A model generated the notes under the pieces. It was not told where the DNA came from, searched no databases, and was given only the letters and a program-made list of their open reading frames with translations. Shown piece after piece: positions 35,583-44,046 of a DNA stretch of 64,000 nt (position 1 is the stretch's first letter; every line of letters begins with the position of its first letter). The stretch is from positions 653,001 to 717,000 of the forward strand of contig NZ_OY781464.1 in the NCBI RefSeq assembly GCF_963676735.1, in the 5' to 3' direction. This DNA is from an uncultured Draconibacterium sp. (GTDB taxonomy: Bacteria; Bacteroidota; Bacteroidia; Bacteroidales; Prolixibacteraceae). Position numbers and translations under genes: made by a program.

Positions 35583-37529
35583 CTACCACGTTTTTTTTGT
35601 TTTCCAGTTTTCCAGTTCTTCATGGGACTTTTCCCAGTCAGTCATTGTTTGTTCCAATTCTTGTTTTAGTTGTTCGTATTTTTCAAACACTGCATGGTCG
35701 TTAATATTTTCAGGAGCAGCCAACAGTTTGTCCATTTCTTCAATGGCAGTTTCAATCTCTGCTATCTTTTCTTCGGTTTGATTTACTTTCTTTTCAAGTC
35801 TTGAAATAGTTTTGTTAATTTCTTTTTTTTCTTCGAAAGAAAGTTCTTTTCCCGGCGTTGCGGGCTTGTTGGCCTTTTCAGTTTTTAGTTCTTGTTTTTT
35901 ACTTTCTAATTCTTTCAGCGATTCCATTTTTTTTCGATACAGAAAATCGAAGATTCCGCCCAGGTGTTGCTTGGCTTTTTTATTTCGGAAGTCATAGATA
36001 CAATTTACCAGGCCGTCAAGAAAATCGCGATCGTGTGAAACAACCAGGACCGTTCCGGTGAAATTTATCAACGCATTTTTTAAAATTTCTTTCGAGCGCA
36101 TATCCAGGTGGTTGGTAGGTTCATCCAGAATGAGGAAATTTACCGGTTCAAGCATGAGGCGTATCATGGCAAGGCGCGATTTTTCACCTCCGCTTAGTAC
36201 TTTTACTTTTTTGTCGATATCTTCGCCCCGGAATAAAAATGCTGCAAGTATATCTCTGATTTTTGTTCGGATTTCTCCGACGGCAATTTCGTCTATTGTT
36301 TCAAAAATTGTCAGATCTTCATTTAACAGTTGTGCCTGGTTTTGTGCAAAATAGCCAATTTTTACATTGTGCCCCAGTTTCATTATTCCACTGTGTTCCA
36401 GTTCGTTCATTATTATCCGGGCCAGGGTTGTTTTTCCCTCACCGTTTCGCCCAACAAAAGCAATTTTTTCTCCACTTTCTATGGTTAAATCAATGCTGTC
36501 AAGCACATGCAGCTGTCCATAAGATTTGCTAATGTTTTTAGCTTCAACAACCACACGGCCAGAGCGTGGGGCAGGTGGGAAATTAAGTTTAAGTGCTGTG
36601 TTGTCTTCTTCTTCAATTTCAAGCCTGTCAAGTTTCTCCAACTGTTTTACCCTCGATTGTACCTGAACTGCTTTTGATGCTTTGTACCGAAAACGTTCGA
36701 TAAATTTCTCGGTATCATCAATCATTTTCTGTTGATTGTTATACGCTGCCAACTGAATTTCCTTTTGTTCGGCTTTCCAGCTGACAAACTTCGAGTAATT
36801 CATTTTCTGGTCGGTTATCTTACCTAAAGCTATTTCAACTGTGCGGTTGCAAACTGCATCAAGAAATGTTCTGTCGTGCGATACAAGTATAACAGCACCG
36901 CTATATGTTTTTAAGAAATCTTCCAGCCATTGAATGGATTCAATATCGAGGTGGTTGGTAGGCTCATCCAGTAAAAATATATCAGGTTTTTTCAACAGTA
37001 GTTTTGCCAGTTCCACACGCATGCGCCAACCTCCGCTAAACTCCGCGGTCATTCGTTTAAAGTCATTTCGCTCAAATCCTAAACCCAGCAATGTTTGCTC
37101 AAGCTCTGCCTGGTAATTATCGCCACCCAAAAGCTGAAAACGCTCATTCAGTTCGCTAACCATGTCTAGTTTCTTCAAGTACTCTTCCGAATGATAATCT
37201 TCGCTTTCTGCAATTGCTGTATTTAAAGTATTAATTTTTTGCTTAATGCTTAGTAATTCTTCAAATGCCAGGGTTACTTCATCTATTAAATTCCGGGTAT
37301 CCGAAACTTTCATTTGTTGTGGCAAATAACCAACAGTTACTTCTTTCGGAATAGTAACCTGCCCATTCGAAGGTGTTTCTGTACCATAAATTATCTTTAA
37401 TAAGGTGCTTTTTCCCGCCCCGTTTTTACCAACAAGGCCAATTCTGTCTTTTGGATTGATAAGAAAACTTATTTCTTTGAACAGCTCAAAGCCTCCAAAA
37501 CTGAGATTTATTTTATCTAGTGATATCAT
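35583..37529 (-). CDS. ABC-F family ATPase (Uup/EttA-like)
   Basis: The protein is 648 residues from MISLDKINLSFGGF; the frame extends 13 codons upstream without a convincing start. Two ABC domains carry Walker A GKNGAGKST and GRNGEGKTT, signatures FSGGWRMRVELA and LSGGEKSRLAMI, and the ABC-F linker between them. A Uup-like C-terminal coiled coil runs from about residue 540 to the end. There are no TM helices. ABC-F proteins act on the ribosome in translation quality control or antibiotic resistance. The leader upstream has a candidate short peptide and terminator, consistent with ribosome-mediated attenuation. Confidence 0.92.
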   Translation of the reverse strand: MISLDKINLSFGGFELFKEISFLINPKDRIGLVGKNGAGKSTLLKIIYGTETPSNGQVTIPKEVTVGYLPQQMKVSDTRNLIDEVTLAFEELLSIKQKINTLNTAIAESEDYHSEEYLKKLDMVSELNERFQLLGGDNYQAELEQTLLGLGFERNDFKRMTAEFSGGWRMRVELAKLLLKKPDIFLLDEPTNHLDIESIQWLEDFLKTYSGAVILVSHDRTFLDAVCNRTVEIALGKITDQKMNYSKFVSWKAEQKEIQLAAYNNQQKMIDDTEKFIERFRYKASKAVQVQSRVKQLEKLDRLEIEEEDNTALKLNFPPAPRSGRVVVEAKNISKSYGQLHVLDSIDLTIESGEKIAFVGRNGEGKTTLARIIMNELEHSGIMKLGHNVKIGYFAQNQAQLLNEDLTIFETIDEIAVGEIRTKIRDILAAFLFRGEDIDKKVKVLSGGEKSRLAMIRLMLEPVNFLILDEPTNHLDMRSKEILKNALINFTGTVLVVSHDRDFLDGLVNCIYDFRNKKAKQHLGGIFDFLYRKKMESLKELESKKQELKTEKANKPATPGKELSFEEKKEINKTISRLEKKVNQTEEKIAEIETAIEEMDKLLAAPENINDHAVFEKYEQLKQELEQTMTDWEKSHEELENWKTKKTW

Positions 37530-37591
37530 TAATAACAAAAATTGCCCAAAGATAATTATTTCGGACACATCACATTTTTTAAAAATTAGGC

Positions 37592-37717
37592 AAAAAAAAT
37601 ACCCTCTCGGGTAAAAAAGGAAGGGGAAAGCTCTATGGACGCTTTTTGAAGATGATTGATAATTTACAAACCCCTAAACACAAAACCAATCATAAATACA
37701 GAAGTCGCTTTCCCCTT
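37592..37717 (-). ncRNA. Candidate structured leader/attenuator of the ABC-F gene
   Basis: On the minus strand, an 11-bp stem (AAGGGGAAAGC at 37717-37707 in RNA sense, paired with 37631-37621) encloses an inner 7-bp stem ATGATTG/CAATCAT (37693-37687 with 37658-37652). A short terminator hairpin follows: UACCC-GAGA-GGGUA (37613-37600) and eight U residues (37599-37592). The GAGA loop is a GNRA tetraloop. The terminator lies about 60 nt before the ABC-F start. An independent small RNA with a terminator is the alternative reading. Confidence 0.5.
37664..37693 (-). CDS. Candidate 9-codon leader peptide MIGFVFRGL
   Basis: ATG at 37693 opens a nine-codon frame (MIGFVFRGL) that ends with TAA at 37666-37664. 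The start codon lies inside the inner stem of the leader, and the Arg-Gly codons contain a second AGGGG run that could compete for the CCCC strand of the outer stem. No Shine-Dalgarno sequence is expected in this phylum, so translation cannot be judged from sequence alone. Confidence 0.35.
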   Translation of the reverse strand: MIGFVFRGL

Positions 37718-37838
37718 TTAAGTTTTACTTATTGAAAATAAAACCAACCATTAAATCAATAGCAAATATAAGCAAATGATTAAAGCATGAAAGTGCTGGC
37801 TAACATAAAATCACTTTTGTGTAGGCAATATGAGTAGC

Positions 37839-37857
37839 TTTTCCCATAATGGGAAAA
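37839..37857. promoter_or_regulatory. Perfect palindrome TTTTCCCATAATGGGAAAA
   Basis: Two 9-bp arms face each other across a single A, about 60 bp upstream of the rlmD -7 box and in the ABC-F divergent region. It looks like an operator for a dimeric regulator. Confidence 0.55.
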
Positions 37858-37917
37858 AGTATCTATGTATGGGAAATGACTGTGGAAGCAATAATAATGC
37901 AATAATTATTAATGCCT

Positions 37918-37925
37918 TATATTTG
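37918..37925 (+). promoter_or_regulatory. Bacteroidota -7 box for rlmD
   Basis: TATATTTG lies 18 bp before the GTG start at 37943, implying a short leader. Confidence 0.5.
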
Positions 37926-37942
37926 CGCAAAAATAGATTTAA

Positions 37943-39355
37943 GTGGGAAGAAAAAGAAAGAAGCCATTCTACGAGAATGTGAAAATTGAAGATATAGGAG
38001 CAGAAGGAAAAGCTATTGCCAAAGTGGGCGATATGGTTGTTTTTACAAAACTAGCTGTTCCGGGTGATGTAGTCGACTTACAAGTGACCAAAAAACGTAA
38101 ACGATACCAGGAAGCAATCGTAAAAGCATACAAAGTTTACAGCCAGGATCGCGAAAAAGCCTTTTGCGAGCATTTTGGTGTATGCGGTGGATGTAAATGG
38201 CAAATATTACCATACCAAAAACAATTGTTTTACAAACAGAAACAAGTAGAGGATCAGTTATCGCGAATAGGTAAAATCGAGCTACCGGAGCTAAACCCCA
38301 TTTTAGGGTCGGAAAATGAAAAATTTTATCGAAACAAAATGGAGTTTACCTTTTCAAACAAACGTTGGCTTAGTTTTGATGAAATTGAATCAGAGGATGA
38401 AATTAAAGATCCGAATGCCCTGGGTTTTCATGTTCCGGGTTTATTTGATAAGGTTGTAAATATTGAAAAATGTTGGTTGCAGGCCGATCCCTCAAATCAA
38501 CTCCGGAATTTTATTTACGAGTATGCATTGGAAAAAGAATTGTCGTTTTTTGATATTCGGGAACAAAAAGGATTTCTTCGAACGCTTATTATCCGTACTA
38601 GTTCAACAGGTGAAATAATGGTAATTGTAAGCTTTTATTACGAGGATACTGTTGCACGAGAAGCGCTACTTAACACCCTTAAAGAGCGTTTCCCGGAAAT
38701 TACCTCGCTGATGTATGTAATAAACCAAAAAGGCAACGATACCATCACCGACCAGGAAATAAAAGTATTTGCGGGTCGTGATCATATATTTGAAGAAATG
38801 GAGGGGCTTAAATTTAAAATCGGTCCAAAAAGTTTTTACCAGACAAACTCCAGTCAGGCTTATGAATTGTATAAAATAACAAGAGATTTTGCTGAACTTA
38901 ACGGTACAGAAACCGTGTACGATTTATATACCGGAACGGGTACCATTGCGAACTTTGTTGCCCGTAAAGCCCAAAAAGTGGTGGGTATTGAGTATGTGCC
39001 TGAAGCTATAGAGGATGCTAAACTGAATGCTGAACTTAATGGAATAAGCAATGCCTCATTTTTTGCAGGCGACATGAAAGACGTCCTGAATGAAGAGTTT
39101 ATAAAGCAACATGGACGACCAGAGGTGGTAATTACCGATCCGCCACGAGCAGGAATGCATGCTGATGTGGTGCAAACAATAATAAGCATGCAACCCGAAA
39201 AAATTGTATACGTAAGTTGTAATCCGGCAACCCAGGCTCGCGACCTTGCAATGCTTGATTCGTTGTACCAAATTGAGAAAATTCAACCCGTTGATATGTT
39301 TCCTCACACCCATCACGTGGAAAATGTAGTAATGCTCAGAAAAAGACTTGATTAA
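37943..39355 (+). CDS. rlmD: 23S rRNA uracil-C5-methyltransferase (RlmD/RumA type)
   Basis: The 470-residue protein starts at GTG (read MGRKRKKPFYENVKIEDIG), and the N-terminus fits the family. It has a TRAM domain (about 10-70), an Fe-S cysteine cluster (CEHFGVCGGCKW plus a later Cys), an SAM-binding fold (VYDLYTGTGTIANFVA) and the catalytic Cys region YVSCNPATQARDL. It methylates uridine in 23S rRNA. The call is to the RumA/RlmD family; exact site specificity (U1939 or U747) cannot be decided by eye. Confidence 0.88.
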   Translation: MGRKRKKPFYENVKIEDIGAEGKAIAKVGDMVVFTKLAVPGDVVDLQVTKKRKRYQEAIVKAYKVYSQDREKAFCEHFGVCGGCKWQILPYQKQLFYKQKQVEDQLSRIGKIELPELNPILGSENEKFYRNKMEFTFSNKRWLSFDEIESEDEIKDPNALGFHVPGLFDKVVNIEKCWLQADPSNQLRNFIYEYALEKELSFFDIREQKGFLRTLIIRTSSTGEIMVIVSFYYEDTVAREALLNTLKERFPEITSLMYVINQKGNDTITDQEIKVFAGRDHIFEEMEGLKFKIGPKSFYQTNSSQAYELYKITRDFAELNGTETVYDLYTGTGTIANFVARKAQKVVGIEYVPEAIEDAKLNAELNGISNASFFAGDMKDVLNEEFIKQHGRPEVVITDPPRAGMHADVVQTIISMQPEKIVYVSCNPATQARDLAMLDSLYQIEKIQPVDMFPHTHHVENVVMLRKRLD

Positions 39356-39502
39356 TTAAGTAAAATAGCCTAACTTGCTTCAACATTTGCTAGTAATATT
39401 GCAGAAAATAAGGGTCGTATTAAGAAGCTGGATGCATTCTTAATATTTGTATTTGTAGTAATGTATAATGATAATTTCAGAGAATCCTAAATTCAAATAA
39501 TT

Positions 39503-41047
39503 ATGAAAAGAGTATTACTTTTTATTATTGCATTTGTTCCGATGATGGCTTTTGCGCAACAGAAGTGTGTATACTTCGAAAAGAAAGTTAAACTAGAGAC
39601 TGAAAAGACTGAATTAAATACATCACAAAGTGATTTTGGGCCTGCTTTCGTCAAAAACGAACTTTGGTATTCAGCTTTTACCGCTGAAGAAATAGAGAAA
39701 CTTAACAGTGGTACAGACAAGGAAATTTTTTACAATCTTTATGCAACACCAACCGATTCGAAAGGGAATGTTAAAGATGGAAAGGCTGTGCAGCTTGCAG
39801 AAGCCAGCGAAAACTATCACGCCGGACCGGTATCGTATTGCGAAGCTACCGGCGAACTATTTGTTACGTTAAGTAACTTTGAAAATCCTGATGTTCGGAA
39901 TAAAGTATATCAAAAAGCAGATATCAGACTGAAGATAATTATTGCCAAAGAAGTTAATGGACAGTGGCAAAAAACCGGCGAATTACCGTTTAACAATCCA
40001 AAATATTCCGTAGGTCATCCAAGTATTACTGTTTCTGGCGATACTCTGTATTTTGTATCTGATATTCCAGGAAAAGGCTTGGGAGGCACCGATATTTATA
40101 TGTCGGTTCGTACCAACGGTGTTTGGGGAGAAATGCAAAACCTTGGAGATGCTGTGAATACGGAAAAGAATGAAATGTTCCCTTTTATTTACAAAGGAAA
40201 ACTGTTAATTTTTGCATCAAACGGAAGAGGATCGGGCGATGATTTAGACATATATAATGTTGGTTTGTTTGGCGAAAACATTACTGGTGTTGCCGAAATT
40301 AAGGAGTTAAATTCTGATGGTGACGATTTTGGTTTTGTTATACATCCTGAAGAGGAAGTTGGCTATTTCTGCTCAAACAAAAATGGAGGTTTGGGAAGCG
40401 ACGATATTTACAAGGTTTTAATCGAAAAGCAAGGTAAATACGAGTTGGAATTGGTAGTGATGAACAAGAAAACCATGGAGCCTGTTCGCGATGCCAAAAT
40501 TACATTCGGAGGAGCTTTGAAAGCCCTGGCAGGTTTGTTATTTAAGCAAGAACTGGAAAAAGACAAGTCGTACACTGTAGCCACCAATATCGATGGTTTT
40601 ATGAATGATTCAAAAACAATTTCCACTGTTGGAAAACCATTTGGAGTAATTCGTGATACACTTTGGGTTGAAAAAGTAGAAGTGGGGCAGAAATTTGTTA
40701 TGGAAAACATTTATTACGACTTTGATAAATGGGATATATTACCAGAATCGGAGGTAGAACTGGACAAACTGGTAAAAGTAATGAATGATAATCCAGACTG
40801 GAAAGTAGAACTGGGTTCGCACACTGATAGCCGTGGTAGTGATGCCTACAACAAAAAACTTAGCCAGAAGCGTTCCGATTCTGCAGTTGGCTATATCATA
40901 AGTAAGGGAATAGGTGCCGACAGAATAACAGCAATGGGGTATGGCGAAACCCAATTGGTAAACAAATGCGATGATGGTGTTCCTTGTTCGAAAGAAGAGC
41001 ATCGCAAAAACCGTAGAACTGAGTTCAAAATATTGGAAATGGATTGA
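39503..41047 (+). CDS. OmpA-family outer-membrane/peptidoglycan-associated protein with PD40 propeller
   Basis: The 514-residue protein has a signal peptide (MKRVLLFIIAFVPMMAFAQ) and a WD40-like PD40 beta-propeller (about 45-310, with SVGHPSITVSGDTLYFVSD and GRGSGDDLDIYNV). A small beta domain follows (about 315-390). The C-terminal OmpA peptidoglycan-binding domain (about 395-514) contains YYDFDKWDILPESE, GSHTDSRGSDAYNKKLSQKRSD and RKNRRTEFKI. It is probably outer-membrane linked and holds the envelope to peptidoglycan. It ends at a strong terminator. Confidence 0.9.
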   Translation: MKRVLLFIIAFVPMMAFAQQKCVYFEKKVKLETEKTELNTSQSDFGPAFVKNELWYSAFTAEEIEKLNSGTDKEIFYNLYATPTDSKGNVKDGKAVQLAEASENYHAGPVSYCEATGELFVTLSNFENPDVRNKVYQKADIRLKIIIAKEVNGQWQKTGELPFNNPKYSVGHPSITVSGDTLYFVSDIPGKGLGGTDIYMSVRTNGVWGEMQNLGDAVNTEKNEMFPFIYKGKLLIFASNGRGSGDDLDIYNVGLFGENITGVAEIKELNSDGDDFGFVIHPEEEVGYFCSNKNGGLGSDDIYKVLIEKQGKYELELVVMNKKTMEPVRDAKITFGGALKALAGLLFKQELEKDKSYTVATNIDGFMNDSKTISTVGKPFGVIRDTLWVEKVEVGQKFVMENIYYDFDKWDILPESEVELDKLVKVMNDNPDWKVELGSHTDSRGSDAYNKKLSQKRSDSAVGYIISKGIGADRITAMGYGETQLVNKCDDGVPCSKEEHRKNRRTEFKILEMD

Positions 41048-41072
41048 GGATAAAAAATTAAGATATTGATTT

Positions 41073-41105
41073 AAAGCTGTTTCAAGTTTGAAACAGCTTT
41101 TTTTC
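41073..41105 (+). terminator. Intrinsic terminator after OmpA-like gene
   Basis: A 13-bp stem AAAGCTGTTTCAA (41073-41085) pairs with 41088-41100, followed by a run of T to 41104. Confidence 0.9.
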
Positions 41106-41176
41106 TGCATTTATAGGATAAAACTTATTTCGCAGTAAATTCAGCAATGTTTTATGCAGGTCTGTACAAATTGAAA

Positions 41177-42196
41177 TCAGGAGTTTAGCTTAACCGACGA
41201 TTCCCGTATTTTAAGACTTCCACTTAATACCACTGTTTCCGGAATGATTAAACCACTGGAATCAAGCTGCTTTAGCAAGAGTTCTGCAGCAACTTCTCCC
41301 ATTTGCCGGGTAGGTTGAATAACAGATGAAAGCGGAGGTGAAATCATTGAAGATGTGGGGGTTTGCGTAAAACCAATAATTGCAACATCGCTGGGAATAC
41401 GAAATCCATGCTTTTTTAAAGCTTTTATGGCTCCCATGGCAGTAGGGTCGTTTACGCAAAAAAAGCCTTGCGGAATTTGTTTTTTAATTATCAGTTTTTC
41501 AATCGCTTCAAACCCATTTTGAACCAAAAAGCCGGTTTCAATAATTTTAGAATTATCAACGGGCAGTTTGTATTTCCGATGGGCATCAACAAATCCCTGA
41601 ATTCTTTTTTTGGAAAGGGTGAGGTGGTTTTTTCCTGCCAGGTGTATAATATTGGTTATCCCTTGCTGTATAAGATGTTCGGTTGCAAAAAGTGCCCATT
41701 TATAATCGTCGAATAACACTTTAGAGACATTTAACGATTCGTTGGAGCGGTTAAACAGAACAATGGGGAATCCCTTGTCGATAAGACTTTGAATATAATC
41801 GATGTTTTTAGACTCCTGAGATAGGGAAATAATAATGCCATCAGCAAAATTCTCGACCAGTGTTTTTAAATTCTCACGCTCGGTGTCATCATTTTCATTT
41901 GACTGCATTATTAATACCTGGTACCCTTTTTTCAGCAAAACATCTTGTATGCCCATTATAACTTCAGGGAAGAAGGGATTTAGAAACTCGGGAACAACAA
42001 CACCAACATTGTAGGTCCGTTGTTGTGTAAGTTTACGAGCAATTGGATTGGGCTGGTAACCCATTTCCGACGCAGCTTTTAATATGCGTTCTCTGGTGTC
42101 GGGATGAATGTCGTACTTGTCGTTAAAAGCCCTTGATACAGTTGAAATGGAACAGTTCAGCGCCCTGGCTACGTCTTTTATGGTGACATGTTTCAT
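41177..42196 (-). CDS. LacI-family transcriptional regulator of the galactan locus
   Basis: The 339-residue protein has the LacI HTH (VTIKDVARALNCSISTVSRAFNDKYDIHPDTRERILKAA), the hinge GYQPNPIARKLTQQRT and a periplasmic-binding-protein-like effector domain. It is divergent from the symporter gene at 42389. Two perfect CGGAAACGTTTCCG palindromes lie between them. It probably represses both itself and the operon until a sugar released from the polysaccharide binds. The effector is unknown. Confidence 0.93.
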   Translation of the reverse strand: MKHVTIKDVARALNCSISTVSRAFNDKYDIHPDTRERILKAASEMGYQPNPIARKLTQQRTYNVGVVVPEFLNPFFPEVIMGIQDVLLKKGYQVLIMQSNENDDTERENLKTLVENFADGIIISLSQESKNIDYIQSLIDKGFPIVLFNRSNESLNVSKVLFDDYKWALFATEHLIQQGITNIIHLAGKNHLTLSKKRIQGFVDAHRKYKLPVDNSKIIETGFLVQNGFEAIEKLIIKKQIPQGFFCVNDPTAMGAIKALKKHGFRIPSDVAIIGFTQTPTSSMISPPLSSVIQPTRQMGEVAAELLLKQLDSSGLIIPETVVLSGSLKIRESSVKLNS

Positions 42197-42254
42197 CTTT
42201 TTTATACTTAATTGATGATTTGAAGCAAAGATAACAAATAACTTAGCCGATTTT

Positions 42255-42268
42255 CGGAAACGTTTCCG
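42255..42268. promoter_or_regulatory. LacI operator 1
   Basis: CGGAAACGTTTCCG is a perfect 14-bp palindrome with the central CG of LacI/PurR-type operators. It is part of an 18-bp direct repeat (42251-42268 and 42282-42299). Confidence 0.85.
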
Positions 42269-42283
42269 TTAAATTAAAGCATT

Positions 42284-42301
42284 TTCGGAAACGTTTCCGA
42301 A
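42284..42301. promoter_or_regulatory. LacI operator 2
   Basis: TTCGGAAACGTTTCCGAA is an 18-bp perfect palindrome. Its centre is 31 bp from that of operator 1, about three helical turns, so two dimers would bind on the same DNA face. Confidence 0.85.
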
Positions 42302-42388
42302 GATTTATATTTAAATCATTCTTCAAAAATGAAGATCTGTAGATACATTCGTAATAACTAAAGCAATAATAACAATCAGTTTTAAGCT

Positions 42389-44044
42389 ATGCATTTTATT
42401 GATTATATCGTAATCGTACTTTTTTCCATCGGAATTCTTGCTGCAGGACTTTCCTTTTCAGGTTCAGGAAAAAACATGAAAAACTTTTTTGCAGCAGGTG
42501 GAGCCGTGCCTTGGTGGATTAGCGGACTTTCGCTTTTTATGAGTTTCTTTTCTGCCGGTACTTTTGTTGTTTGGGGCTCCATTGCCTATACGCATGGCTG
42601 GGTTTCGGTTACTATTCAATGGACCATGGCAATTGCCGGTTTTATTATTGGCTTTTTTATTGCCCCGCGCTGGCATCGGGCACGTGTACTTACCGCTGCC
42701 GAATATATTACTCAACGATTGGGGCTAAAGGTACAAAAATTGTATTCGCATTTATTTCTCATTATTTCTCTTTTTACTACTGGTGCATTTTTGTATCCGG
42801 TTGCTAAAATTGTGGAGGTTTCAACTGGTTTTCCGCTTCACTGGTGTATAATTGTTTTAGGATTAATAATTATTCTGTACACCACTGCCGGTGGGCTATG
42901 GGCGGTAATTGTTACCGATGTATTACAGTTTATAATACTTACGGCAGCTGTTCTTGTTGTAGTTCCACTGGCCTTTAAAAAGGTTGATGGCATTTCCGGC
43001 TTTCTGCAAAATACACCTGATGAATTTTTTAATCTCTTCTCGGGTGAGTACACCTTGGGATTTATGATTGCTTTTGGCTTGTATAATCTGTTTTTTATTA
43101 GCGGAAACTGGGCTTACGTTCAACGGTATACCAGTGTGCCAACTCACAAGGAAGCGAAAAAGGTTGGTTATTTATTTGGTTCGTTGTATTTAATTAGTCC
43201 GGTTATCTGGATGTTGCCACCTATGATATTTCGTGTTTTTAATCCCGGGCTTGAGGGGTTTGGCGATGAAGGCGCTTACCTGATGATGTGCAAGGAAGTT
43301 TTGCCAATTGGTATGTTAGGTCTCATGCTGGGAGCAATGATTTTTGCTACATCGAGTTCGGTTAATACTACATTAAATATTGCGGCCGGGGTTTTTACCA
43401 ACGATCTGTATAAAAATATCAATCCAAATACAAGCAATAAACAGTTAATGGTGGTAGCCCGGATGGCAACAGTTGCCTTTGGGATACTCACAATTGTAGT
43501 GGCCTTGCTGGTACAAAATATGGGGGGTATAGTTGAAGTTGTTTTAAGCGTGGCGGCCATAACCGGCGCAGCCTTATATCTTCCGCCAATCTGGTCGCTG
43601 TTTTCAAAACGGCAGAATGGAAAAAGCATTTTAACAGCTACATTGGTAAGTTTGGCCATTAACGCGGTATTTAAGTTTGTAACTCCTAATGTTTTCAATT
43701 TTTCGTTAAACCGTGCAGAGGAAATGATTCTTGGAGTTTTTGTTCCCATTACCATCCTCATTGCGTTTGAGATGTGGTTTATTCTTAAAAAGAAGAATAA
43801 TCCGGATTTTGAAACCTATGAAAAGCTTCGGGCTGCAAAAGAACTGGCTGAGCAAGATGTCGACGTTTCTGATGTTCAGAACAGGCATGGCCGGAAAGTG
43901 ATTGCCTTGGGTATTCTGGGAACAGGAATTTTAATTGCAGTGATAGGCCTTTTTGCTGAAAATGGAAAATGGCTGGTAACCCTAGCTGGCTTTATGATTT
44001 TGCTTATTGGAATACTCATCAAACCCAAAAAAAATAAAAAGTAG
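42389..44044 (+). CDS. Sodium:solute symporter (SSS family)
   Basis: The 551-residue protein has about 13-14 TM helices and the SSS pattern: GGAVPWWISGLSLFMSFFSAGTFVVWGSIAY near the N-terminus, TTAGGLWAVIVTDVLQFIIL and SSSVNTTLNIAAGVFTNDLY. It should import a sugar or sugar derivative with sodium. As the first gene of the operon, it is the only sugar transporter seen in the locus. It probably takes up mono- or small oligosaccharides freed in the periplasm. Confidence 0.9.
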   Translation: MHFIDYIVIVLFSIGILAAGLSFSGSGKNMKNFFAAGGAVPWWISGLSLFMSFFSAGTFVVWGSIAYTHGWVSVTIQWTMAIAGFIIGFFIAPRWHRARVLTAAEYITQRLGLKVQKLYSHLFLIISLFTTGAFLYPVAKIVEVSTGFPLHWCIIVLGLIIILYTTAGGLWAVIVTDVLQFIILTAAVLVVVPLAFKKVDGISGFLQNTPDEFFNLFSGEYTLGFMIAFGLYNLFFISGNWAYVQRYTSVPTHKEAKKVGYLFGSLYLISPVIWMLPPMIFRVFNPGLEGFGDEGAYLMMCKEVLPIGMLGLMLGAMIFATSSSVNTTLNIAAGVFTNDLYKNINPNTSNKQLMVVARMATVAFGILTIVVALLVQNMGGIVEVVLSVAAITGAALYLPPIWSLFSKRQNGKSILTATLVSLAINAVFKFVTPNVFNFSLNRAEEMILGVFVPITILIAFEMWFILKKKNNPDFETYEKLRAAKELAEQDVDVSDVQNRHGRKVIALGILGTGILIAVIGLFAENGKWLVTLAGFMILLIGILIKPKKNKK

Positions 44045-44046
44045 AA

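Larger units (their letters stand above)
37530..37942. other. 413-bp divergent regulatory region between ABC-F and rlmD genes
   Basis: The left part is the minus-strand ABC-F leader (terminator hairpin, large stem, short ORF, and TATATTTG on the minus strand at 37770-37763). The right part holds the perfect palindrome TTTTCCCATAATGGGAAAA (37839-37857), a second half-site at 37869-37876, and the rlmD promoter TATATTTG (37918-37925). Confidence 0.6.

Noticed and set aside
37592..37717. 6S RNA as explanation for the ABC-F leader structure
   Set aside because: The enclosing stem and terminator would fit a small RNA, but the length is short for 6S RNA, a typical central bubble is not evident, and the position just before the ABC-F start favours a leader.
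43276..43761. Antisense open frame of 161 codons within the symporter gene
   Set aside because: It mirrors the codon pattern of the sense gene and has no promoter or motif.
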